From: Burkholderiales bacterium
GTDB taxonomy: Bacteria; Pseudomonadota; Gammaproteobacteria; Burkholderiales; Burkholderiaceae
Assembly: GCA_903643055.1 (NCBI GenBank)
Contig: CAHJWV010000691.1
Location: forward strand, 1-17,500
Length of the DNA stretch: 17,500 nucleotides
Direction of reading: 5' to 3'
Of the stretch, positions 1-9,055 are shown piece after piece. The position numbers and the translations under genes were made by a program. Positions within the stretch are counted from its first letter, which is position 1. Each line of letters opens with the position of its first letter. The notes beneath the pieces were generated by a model, which saw only the letters and a list, made by a program, of their open reading frames with translations, made no database searches and was not told the DNA's origin.

Positions 1-1
1 A

Positions 2-1372
2 GCCTTCGAGCGTTTGGCGAGTGTTCATGCGGGCGCTTATCTCGCCCCCTTGCGCCTGCTCGCGTTGGAAGGGCGAGACCGGCTCGTCGGCCGAGGAGTT
101 GCCTGCTCCTTGTTGACCGGTGAGGAAAACGTGCCGATCGACGGCGCGACGGTGGTGTCGAGCACCATCGAGATGGTCGACACCAACCGGCCGATCGATG
201 TGGCGGTGATCGACGAAGCGCAGATGATTTTCGACGGCTCCCGTGGCTGGGCCTGGACGCAGGCGATCGTCGCGGTGCCGGCCAACGAGGTGATCATCAT
301 CTGCTCGGCGTATGCGGTGTCGGCGATCGAGAACCTGCTGAAGCTGTGCGGAGAGAACTGCCAGGTCCGCCATTTCGAGCGCAAGCAGCATGTGCAATTG
401 CTGCCCGCCCCGGTGCCGATCTCGGCGCTCAAGAAAGGCGACGCGGTGGTGGCCTTCAGCCGCCGAGAGGTGCTGATGTTGCGCGACCAAGTGGCGGCGA
501 ATGGGCACGAGGTATCGGTGATCTACGGGGCGCTGCCGCCGGAAGTGCGGCGCCGCGAAGCCGAGCGCTTCGCACATGGTGCGTCGCATGTGCTGGTGGC
601 GACCGATGCGATCGGCATGGGATTGAATCTGCCGATCCGCCGGGTGCTGTTCAGCACGATGACGAAATTCGATGGCCAGACCGACCGCACGTTGAGCGAA
701 TCCGAGGTGCACCAAATCGCCGGTCGGGCAGGGCGTTATGGCATGCATGAAGAAGGTTTCACCGGCGTGCTGCGTGAGGCCGAACCGGCTGCGGCGCGGT
801 CGCTCAAGGAGCAACTTGCGCGCACGCCCCGCGCACCGCGTGATTTCAAGGCGCCGGTGGCACCGAACTGGTGGCATGTGAACACGATCGCATCGCGCAT
901 GGGCCTTCGCAAGCTGCGCGCGGTGCTGGACGTTTTCATGGATCAGCTGAAACTGGACAACGCCCACTTTGAAGTGGCCGAGCTGTCGCAGATGCTGGAC
1001 TTGGCCGAGCAGCTCGATACCACCGCTGGCAGCCTGTCGCTGAAAGAGCGCTTCATCTATGCACAGGCGCCGGTCGACACCCGCACCGATTCTCAGGTGC
1101 AGCAGTTCCTGGACTGGACGCACAAACACGCGCTGACCGGCCAAGCCGGCACGCCGTGGTTCCTCAATGATGTCGATGAACACAGCCGGCTGGACCGCAT
1201 GGAGCAGGCCTTGCGCTCCTGCACGCTGTGGCTGTGGCTGGACCTTCGCTTTCCCGGCATCTTTGGTCACGTGGACGAAGTGGCCGACTTGCGCCGGCGT
1301 CTCAATGACGGCATCGAGCGGCAACTCAAGGGCAAGAAGCCGCTGTGGACGCGCGGCGGGCGTGGCCGCTGA
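2..1372 (+). CDS. Suv3-like ATP-dependent RNA helicase, C-terminal part (5' end outside window)
   Basis: The frame is already open at base 2 and reads AFERLASVHAGAYLAPLRLL, so the TTG at 14 is not a convincing start and the Walker A region lies upstream of the window. Visible superfamily 2 motifs are: motif Ia YLAPLRLLALE; motif II DEAQ (bases 212-223); motif IV around AVVAFSRRE; motif V VLVATDAIGMGLNLPIRRV, followed by the TKFDG element; and motif VI HQIAGRAGRYG. The GMGLNLPIRR/KFDG/QIAGRAGR combination is characteristic of Suv3 (SUPV3L1) helicases, known from mitochondrial RNA degradosomes, where they unwind RNA 3'-5' for an exonuclease. The C-terminal 200 residues end in a tract (LWLWLDLRFPGIFGHVDEV) that resembles the Suv3 C-terminal domain. 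The bacterial role is little known; RNA turnover is inferred. No signal peptide or membrane segment is seen in the visible part, so it should be cytosolic. It converges on the kinase genes. Confidence 0.88.
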   Translation, partial: AFERLASVHAGAYLAPLRLLALEGRDRLVGRGVACSLLTGEENVPIDGATVVSSTIEMVDTNRPIDVAVIDEAQMIFDGSRGWAWTQAIVAVPANEVIIICSAYAVSAIENLLKLCGENCQVRHFERKQHVQLLPAPVPISALKKGDAVVAFSRREVLMLRDQVAANGHEVSVIYGALPPEVRRREAERFAHGASHVLVATDAIGMGLNLPIRRVLFSTMTKFDGQTDRTLSESEVHQIAGRAGRYGMHEEGFTGVLREAEPAAARSLKEQLARTPRAPRDFKAPVAPNWWHVNTIASRMGLRKLRAVLDVFMDQLKLDNAHFEVAELSQMLDLAEQLDTTAGSLSLKERFIYAQAPVDTRTDSQVQQFLDWTHKHALTGQAGTPWFLNDVDEHSRLDRMEQALRSCTLWLWLDLRFPGIFGHVDEVADLRRRLNDGIERQLKGKKPLWTRGGRGR

Positions 1373-1560
1373 GACTGCTCAGGCTTTTGACACAGTCTAT
1401 TTCTATTCGGGCAGATCTCCATCCGATTTGAAGTTTGCCGTCATCAAAAAACTGAAGGTGGGTGGCAGAGCGCCCGCGCGGGGCCGATGTGCTCATCAAC
1501 ATGCGACCGACGAGGTGCCGCGTCAATGGGCTTCCGCGACAGCTCGCTTTCGCGCTGGCA
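1373..1560. other. Convergent intergenic region without recognisable gene
   Basis: This 188-bp gap lies between the stop codons of the helicase and the hybrid kinase. A shared bidirectional terminator would be expected, but no GC stem directly followed by a T-run is seen on either strand. There is a 10-bp palindrome CCCGCGCGGG at 1473-1482 and an A6 run at about 1445-1450 (T6 on the minus strand), too far apart to act as a classical intrinsic terminator. Confidence 0.5.
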
Positions 1561-1897
1561 TTACCGGGCGTCCGGCGGTGCGGCGCCAAGGCTCGGCGTT
1601 TGAGAGACTGAGCCCAAGGCCGCGTGCGGAATCCAGCGCAGCAAGGCGTCGAGCATGCCTTCCGGGATGAGCGGCTTCGCAATGTGGTCGACCATGCCGG
1701 CTTCGAAGCACTGGGCGCGGTCTTCGGCCAGCGCAGCGGCGGTCATCGCGATCACTGGCAGCGCCGCCCAGGCGCCGTGCTCGCGGATGCGCCGGGTCGC
1801 TTCGAGCCCGTCCATCACCGGCATGTGCAGATCCATCAGCACGGCGTCGAACGCCCGCCCGCCCGGGTCTTCCAGCGCGGCCAGGGCTTGTGCGCCG

Positions 1898-4570
<2,673 letters not shown>

Positions 4571-4606
4571 GTGCCTTCGATGCGTGGGGTGTTCGAGTCC
4601 ATGGCG

Positions 4607-6274
4607 TTACTCCGAGGAAGTACTGCGAAAACACATCGGCCACCAAACGCGAAAGCACGCGCCGCGACCATCAGCGACTGGAGAGATCAATTTGATGCGG
4701 CCGCCGTGCACGTCCACGAGGCGCTTGGTCAGCGCAAGCCCGATGCCGGTGTTGCCGCGTTCTTTGGCGGTGAGCGTTTGCAGCAGCTTGAAGATGAGTT
4801 CGTCTTCTTGTGGAGCGACGCCCGGGCCATCGTCGATCACGCTGATCTCGCAAAAATCGCCGTCGTTCCGAGCCTTGACCCACAAGTGGCCCTTGGCGCG
4901 GTCATGGTGCTTGATGGCGTTGCCCAGCAGATTGCGCAGCGCGGTCTCCAAGGGCGCGGCAATGGCCTGAAAGGGTTCGACATCGAGCGACAGGTCGACC
5001 ACGAAGCCGGGCGGCGCCGGTTGAATGTCGAGGATGCCGCGCACCAGGTCGCCCAGGTTGACCGGTGAATACTCGGTGGCTGCGCGGCCGGCGCGTGCAT
5101 AGCTCAGCAAGTCATCGATCACGCGCTCCATGCTCGCGATGCGCAAGCTCACGCGGTCAAGGTTGCGCTTGACGTCGCCGGGCGGGTCGTCTTGCAAGTC
5201 GGCCTTGATCCAGTCGACGAGGTCGGCGATGCCGCGCAAGGGCGAACGCAAGTCATGCGAGGCGACGTAAGTGAACTCCTTCAGATCGGCGTTCGCACGT
5301 TGGGTTTCGAGTTCCAGGCGGTAGCGTTGCCGCTCGACCTCATCGGCGAGCCGTTTGCGCACGGTGTTGTCGGTGCCGATCAGCAGAAAGCCGATGATGT
5401 CGTTCTCCGTGCCACGCAGGGCTGTCACCGAGACAATGGCCGGAAAGCGCGTGCCGTCTTTTCGGATGTAGGTCAACTCGTAGATGTCTTCGATGCCGCG
5501 CGAGGCTTTGAACACCAGGGCTTCGAAGCCGGGGGCGATCGGGATCTTCAGCTCGACGCTGAGTGCGGCAGCGCGAACGATCAACTCCTGTGGATCAGAG
5601 ATGTCGGCCGGCGTGATCTTGTTCATCACGTCGATGGCGGCATAACCCAGCATCTGCGCGGCACCGACGTTGAAAATTTGAATCACTCCTTTCGCATCGG
5701 TGGCGATGCTGGAGAAATTGACGCTGTTGAAAATGGCGTTCTGCAGCGCCCCGGCCTTGGCCAGCGCGGCCTCGGCCTGTTTGCGCGCAGTGTTGTCGGT
5801 GCCGATCAAGAGGTAGCCGATGATGGCTTCCTGCGCGTTGCGCAGGGCCGTCACCGACACCACCGCGGGCAGCCGGGTGCCGTCTTTGCAGATGTAGGTC
5901 AGCTCGTAGATGTCTTCAATCCCGTGGGAAGCTTTGAACACCAGGGCTTCGAAGCCGGGGGCGATCGGAATCTTCAGCTCGGCGCTGAGTGCGGCGGCGC
6001 GAACGATCAACTCCTGTGGATCAGAGAGGTCGGCTGGCGTGATCTTGTTCATCACGTCGATGGCGGCATAACCCAGCATCCGCGCGGCACCGACGTTGAA
6101 GATTTGAATCACGCCGTTGGCGTCGGTCGCGATGCTCGAGAAATTGGCGCTGTTGAAAATCGCGTTCTGCAGCGCGTCAGTGCTCAGCAAGGCCGCTTGC
6201 TGCCGCGTTTCCTCAAGGCATTCGACCGTGGCGGCCGTCTGCGCGGTGACGAAATCGGAAACAGGCGTACCCAT
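4607..6274 (-). CDS. PAS-PAS sensor histidine kinase, cytosolic
   Basis: A 555-residue protein: N-terminal helix (1-34), PAS-A (35-165), PAS-B (177-307), coiled linker (about 305-330), HisKA with H340 in FTYVASHDLRSPLRGI (the phytochrome-type H-box), then HATPase_c with N-box NLLGNAIKHH (about 449), G1 DDGPGV (481), G2 NTGIGLAL (508). It autophosphorylates on His in response to an unidentified signal. No transmembrane segment or signal peptide. The two PAS domains differ at only 16 of 131 aligned positions by my count, pointing to recent tandem duplication. It lacks a receiver; the hybrid kinase 36 bp downstream starts with one and is a plausible partner. The ATG at 6274 has only a weak purine-rich site upstream (GAGAGCGAG). 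The gene diverges from the small secreted protein at 6660. Confidence 0.9.
   Translation of the reverse strand: MGTPVSDFVTAQTAATVECLEETRQQAALLSTDALQNAIFNSANFSSIATDANGVIQIFNVGAARMLGYAAIDVMNKITPADLSDPQELIVRAAALSAELKIPIAPGFEALVFKASHGIEDIYELTYICKDGTRLPAVVSVTALRNAQEAIIGYLLIGTDNTARKQAEAALAKAGALQNAIFNSVNFSSIATDAKGVIQIFNVGAAQMLGYAAIDVMNKITPADISDPQELIVRAAALSVELKIPIAPGFEALVFKASRGIEDIYELTYIRKDGTRFPAIVSVTALRGTENDIIGFLLIGTDNTVRKRLADEVERQRYRLELETQRANADLKEFTYVASHDLRSPLRGIADLVDWIKADLQDDPPGDVKRNLDRVSLRIASMERVIDDLLSYARAGRAATEYSPVNLGDLVRGILDIQPAPPGFVVDLSLDVEPFQAIAAPLETALRNLLGNAIKHHDRAKGHLWVKARNDGDFCEISVIDDGPGVAPQEDELIFKLLQTLTAKERGNTGIGLALTKRLVDVHGGRIKLISPVADGRGACFRVWWPMCFRSTSSE
5354..5746 (-). repeat. Direct repeat copy B: PAS domain of the 4607-6274 kinase
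   Basis: This segment encodes residues 177-307 and is a near-copy of 5780-6172, offset by 426 bp (142 codons). For example, both begin on the plus strand with TTTGCGC followed within a few bases by GTGTTGTCGGTGCCGATCA. Confidence 0.9.
5780..6172 (-). repeat. Direct repeat copy A: PAS domain of the 4607-6274 kinase
   Basis: It encodes residues 35-165 of the kinase. Against copy B it keeps 115 of 131 residues by hand alignment, and long stretches such as LGYAAIDVMNKITPAD are identical. Differences cluster in the last third of the PAS (NAQEA versus GTEND). Confidence 0.9.
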
Positions 6275-6447
6275 CGACTCGCTCTCGCAAAGTGCAAATA
6301 CGTTTCGCGAGGCGCGCGTCGACGGAGTTTTGCATGTCAGCCGCTTATACGCTGATCGTGCGTGCGGCGATACCGTTATTCAACAAGGCCATCCCGCCAC
6401 AGGGGCGGAGGTGTTCACGCTCTTGCCGTGGATGGCGGCCCGTCGCG

Positions 6448-6494
6448 GGTGACATCAAAGACTTGCTTGCGCCGGTTGGTTTGTGCATGTCACC
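6448..6494. promoter_or_regulatory. Spaced inverted repeat, possible operator
   Basis: GGTGACAT at 6448-6455 and its perfect complement ATGTCACC at 6487-6494 are separated by 31 bp. Arm centres are 39 bp apart, nearly four helical turns, so two regulator dimers or a looped arrangement are possible. Eight-base arms at this distance can arise by chance, and no regulator gene is in the window. Confidence 0.25.
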
Positions 6495-6648
6495 ATCGAG
6501 GTAGGTTCTTTGTGATCTGTCGCGGCGCCCGCGGCGCCATCGGGTGCCATGCAGCCCACCGCTCCCGGCCAGGCTCAGCGGCCGGCCATCGTTGGAATCA
6601 GAACCATCCGTGCCATCTGGGTAAGAGGGAAACGTAAACGGTAAGGGA

Positions 6649-6653
6649 AAGGA
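6649..6653 (+). promoter_or_regulatory. Ribosome-binding site of the secreted-protein gene
   Basis: AAGGA lies six bases before the ATG at 6660 inside a purine-rich leader (GTAAGGGAAAGGAAAAAGG). It supports this start, as does the signal peptide that follows directly. Confidence 0.65.
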
Positions 6654-6659
6654 AAAAGG

Positions 6660-7298
6660 ATGCTTGCGCGCATTTTTTTATCGGCCTTGTCCGGTGCGAC
6701 ACCCATCGCGATGGCCGCTTTGCTTGTCGGCCCTTTGTCGGCCTGGGCCGAAGAGAGCCAGACCTTGAACTTTCGCCTGCCGCCGAGCGCGGCCGAGGCG
6801 ATGCCCAATGCACCTTGCGAGCGCGGGCTGAACCTGTCGAAGCTGGTGCTCGACAAGAAGCTGCAATCGGCCTTGATCGGCGGCGATGCCCAGACGGCGC
6901 AGGTGCTTGATTCCACCCCGGCGGTGCTGAAGCAGCTGCGCCGGTTCGGCGGCGCCACGCGCGGGCTGGTGACGGCCGGGCCGCCGGGCCGCGGCTCGCA
7001 ATGCGAGTCGAGTTGCGCGATCTTGCCGGTGGGCGCGCGCATCCGCCAGGTGCAGGTGTCGAACCGCTATGGCGCCAATGGCTTGGCAATTCTGCCGGGC
7101 GATGCGCTGGCGTCGAACCCCGACGTTCAGGTGATGGTGGTGGCCACCGAGGTGTCGAACACCATCGACATGGGCGACCAGTCGGGCTATGAAGACTTTC
7201 TGATCAGTGACAGCCACCGCGCCGTTTGCATGACGGCGAAAAACTGGAGCGCCACCGAGCCTTCGTTGCAGACGGTGCAGATCGTTTTCGATCGCTAA
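6660..7298 (+). CDS. Secreted protein of unknown function with four cysteines
   Basis: 212 residues. The N-terminus is a clear Sec signal peptide: positive start (MLAR), hydrophobic core to about residue 28, small residues AWA at 28-30, then EES, so the mature protein should be periplasmic or exported. The mature part has four cysteines (C53, C115, C119, C190), an even number that allows two disulfides; C115 and C119 sit in a CESSC arrangement after a Gly/Pro/Arg-rich stretch. No catalytic motif, membrane helix or repeat is recognised. I do not recognise the family. It is not a LapG-type protease: the expected Cys-His-Asp context is missing. It has a good ribosome-binding site, diverges from the kinases, and is followed by a stem-loop, so it looks like a single-gene transcription unit. 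Confidence 0.75.
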   Translation: MLARIFLSALSGATPIAMAALLVGPLSAWAEESQTLNFRLPPSAAEAMPNAPCERGLNLSKLVLDKKLQSALIGGDAQTAQVLDSTPAVLKQLRRFGGATRGLVTAGPPGRGSQCESSCAILPVGARIRQVQVSNRYGANGLAILPGDALASNPDVQVMVVATEVSNTIDMGDQSGYEDFLISDSHRAVCMTAKNWSATEPSLQTVQIVFDR

Positions 7299-7306
7299 CC
7301 TTGCAG

Positions 7307-7328
7307 GCTGGCGAAGTCCCACGCCAGC
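7307..7328 (+). terminator. Stem-loop after the secreted-protein gene, candidate terminator
   Basis: GCTGGCG (7307-7313) and CGCCAGC (7322-7328) form a perfect 7-bp GC-rich stem with an 8-base loop, beginning 9 bases after the TAA at 7296-7298. The following bases (GGATTTGGTG) lack a strong T-run, so it may instead protect the 3' end or work with Rho. Confidence 0.42.
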
Positions 7329-7573
7329 GGATTTGGTGCGTTGGGCACCTTCTCGGGGTAAGCCCGATTCGACTTCATGTTAGGGATGGCGCGCGCTGCG
7401 GACAGGCGAAGACATCGCTTCGGCACGAGATTTCCCCCGTGCTCATTGGAGTTTCGACCCGCCTCGCCCTCCGGATCGGCTCAGATACGCCTGGTTTCAA
7501 TAGCCCTGCAAGCGACCTGACCATGGCGGCTGCGTCGGCCTTTTGAGCGCACTCTTTCCACCTCGACGAGGAG

Positions 7574-7594
7574 GTCTAACTTTTCGTTCAAGCG
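7574..7594 (+). other. attC-like half site (possible integron relic)
   Basis: GTCTAACTTTTCGTTCAAGC resembles the 5' arm of integron cassette recombination sites, such as that of aadA, which as I recall begins GTCTAACAATTCGTTCAAGC. The partner arm ending in GTTRRRY is not found within the next 140 bp, so no complete attC is present. It may be a decayed site or a chance match. Confidence 0.25.
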
Positions 7595-7663
7595 AATGCC
7601 GTGTCGACAGTGGGTCAGTCGGCGAATCGGCTCCGTTCCCGGTTCTGGATTTCGTGAGTCTTC

Positions 7664-9055
7664 ATGCACCTGAGCTCAGCAAGACCATGCCCACACCTTC
7701 ATTCCCTGCTGCTCAACCTGCCGCTCAAGCGCGCCGCCTTCTGGTGGCGCATCACGCTGGCGCCGCTGCTGATGCTGCAGATCGGCGGGGTGCATGCGGC
7801 CGCGTTGAACGAGCTGATTGCCGAGGCCTTGCGCAGCCACCCGACGGCGCGTGCGCAGCAGGCCAGGGTGGCGGCCGCGCAGGCCGGTGTGTCCAGTGCG
7901 AAGTGGCAGTTCTGGCCCACGCCTTACGCCAGCGTCGATACCGCCAATGGTTCGAGCAACAACCCGTCTTATGCAGGTGACAGCACCGTCAAGACGCTGG
8001 GCTTGCGGCAGCCTCTGTGGACCGGAGGCCGCCTGAGCGCCGAACTCGAACGCGCGCGTGCCGCCGAAGGTTCGGCGGGCGCGGGTGCGGCCCTGGCGCG
8101 GCAGCAGCTGGCCTTGCGGGTGCTGCAGTCGTATGGCGATTGGCTGGCCGCGCACCTGAAGTTCGATGCCTATGACAAAGGCCGTGTGATCCACGAGCGC
8201 CTGCTGGAGCAGGTGGGACGGCGCGTCGAGGAAGGGCAGTCGGCGCGCTCGGACCGGGTGCTCGCCGAAGGCCGGCTGGCGGCGATGAACGCCGATCTGT
8301 CGAGTGCGCAAGCGCAGGCCGAAGTGGGCATCGCGCGCTTGTCGCAGTTGATTGGCCGGCCCTTGCAGGCGAATGAGCTGGCCACGCAGGCCGATGTTGC
8401 GCCGCCGCTCGATGATTCACTGTCGGATCTGATTCAGCATGCGCTGAGCGCTTCGCCAGCGTTGGCGCAGTACCGCGCGCAGGCCGATGTGGAGCTGGCC
8501 ACGGTCGCGCAGCGCAAGGCCCAGCGCTGGCCCGAGGTGTCACTGCGGATGGAGCGTCAGTACGGCAACTTCAGCACCGGTGGTGCGCCGGTCAACAACA
8601 TCGTGATGATCGGCGTGTCGACGAATTTCGGGGCCGGCCTGTCGACCGGCGCCAGCGTCGATGAGGCCGAGGGCCGCCACGCGGCGGCGCTGGCCGATGT
8701 CGAGGTGCAGGCGCGCGAGCTGAGCGAGCAGGTGATGGTCGACCATGCGGTGCTGGTGCAGTCGCGCTCGCGGCGCAAGGCGTTGGCCTCGGCGATCGAG
8801 CTGTCGGACGAAGTGCGCGAGTCCTGGGACCGGCAGTTTCTGGTCGGCCGCAAGACCTGGCAAGACCTGATGAGCTCGGCCCGCGAGCAGGTGCAGATCG
8901 AGGCCCAGCTCGCGGATGTGATCGCTGCGCAATTGGTCTCTTCGTGGCGGCTGTCGCTGCTGTCGCGCGGCGTGGATGGGGTGCTTGCCAAAGCGCCGAC
9001 GAACGCGCCGACCAAAGCGCCGGCCCCCCATGAAGCCCCCTATGAACCCCACTGA
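7664..9055 (+). CDS. TolC-family outer-membrane channel of a type I secretion system
   Basis: 463 residues, within the family's usual range. It should form the trimeric outer-membrane/periplasmic tunnel of the exporter. The signal peptide has a long n-region (about 27 residues), hydrophobic core APLLMLQIGG and cleavage near VHA/AA (about 44-47). The mature protein shows the two-fold outer-membrane efflux repeat: ALNELIAEALRSHPTARAQQARVAAAQAG opens the first half (about 47-75) and SDLIQHALSASPALAQYRAQADVELATVAQRKAQ-type sequence the second (about 250-285), with long Ala/Glu/Arg helices between. An in-frame stop just upstream makes the ATG at 7664 the first possible start; its ribosome-binding site is weak. 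The C-terminus is an unusual Ala/Pro/Lys tail (AKAPTNAPTKAPAPHEAP). It overlaps the ABC gene, and the order with ABC and HlyD genes points to a LapE-like role for the adhesin downstream. Confidence 0.9.
   Translation: MHLSSARPCPHLHSLLLNLPLKRAAFWWRITLAPLLMLQIGGVHAAALNELIAEALRSHPTARAQQARVAAAQAGVSSAKWQFWPTPYASVDTANGSSNNPSYAGDSTVKTLGLRQPLWTGGRLSAELERARAAEGSAGAGAALARQQLALRVLQSYGDWLAAHLKFDAYDKGRVIHERLLEQVGRRVEEGQSARSDRVLAEGRLAAMNADLSSAQAQAEVGIARLSQLIGRPLQANELATQADVAPPLDDSLSDLIQHALSASPALAQYRAQADVELATVAQRKAQRWPEVSLRMERQYGNFSTGGAPVNNIVMIGVSTNFGAGLSTGASVDEAEGRHAAALADVEVQARELSEQVMVDHAVLVQSRSRRKALASAIELSDEVRESWDRQFLVGRKTWQDLMSSAREQVQIEAQLADVIAAQLVSSWRLSLLSRGVDGVLAKAPTNAPTKAPAPHEAPYEPH

Larger units (their letters stand above)
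6275..6659. promoter_or_regulatory. Divergent intergenic region between kinase and secreted-protein genes
   Basis: 385 bp with no convincing gene. As the only space between two divergent starts it must carry promoters both ways, yet I cannot identify a good -35/-10 pair. It contains an 8-bp inverted repeat with a long spacer (6448-6494), a GC palindrome GGCGCCCGCGGCGCC at about 6525-6539, GGCCGGCC near 6582, and a purine-rich leader from 6620 to the ATG at 6660. Short frames in it lack a ribosome-binding site and recognisable protein features. Confidence 0.5.
7299..7663. other. Gene-free stretch upstream of the secretion operon
   Basis: 365 bp between the secreted-protein gene and the TolC gene. 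It holds a stem-loop right after the first stop (7307-7328) and a 20-base segment resembling one arm of an integron attC site (7574-7594). The promoter of the secretion operon is expected here, but no confident -35/-10 pair is seen. No frame in it combines a ribosome-binding site with protein-like composition. Confidence 0.5.

Noticed and set aside
1387..1415. TTGACA -35 element after the helicase gene
   Set aside because: No acceptable -10 hexamer lies 16-18 bases downstream, and it would point into the 3' end of a convergent gene.
1444..1482. Intrinsic terminator for the minus-strand kinases
   Set aside because: The CCCGCGCGGG palindrome and the T-run on that strand are more than 20 bases apart, so they do not form a stem directly followed by U residues.
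5192..6355. 387-codon plus-strand frame with an internal repeat
   Set aside because: The internal repeat is the reverse complement of the PAS duplication; an antisense shadow of the kinase gene.
6660..7298. LapG-like periplasmic cysteine protease
   Set aside because: Size and signal peptide fit, but the conserved Cys, His and Asp contexts of that family are not present.
7292..7385. Complete attC between CGCTAAC (near 7291) and GTTAGGG (7379-7385)
   Set aside because: The spacing would fit, but the inner arms do not pair, so it does not form the required hairpin.
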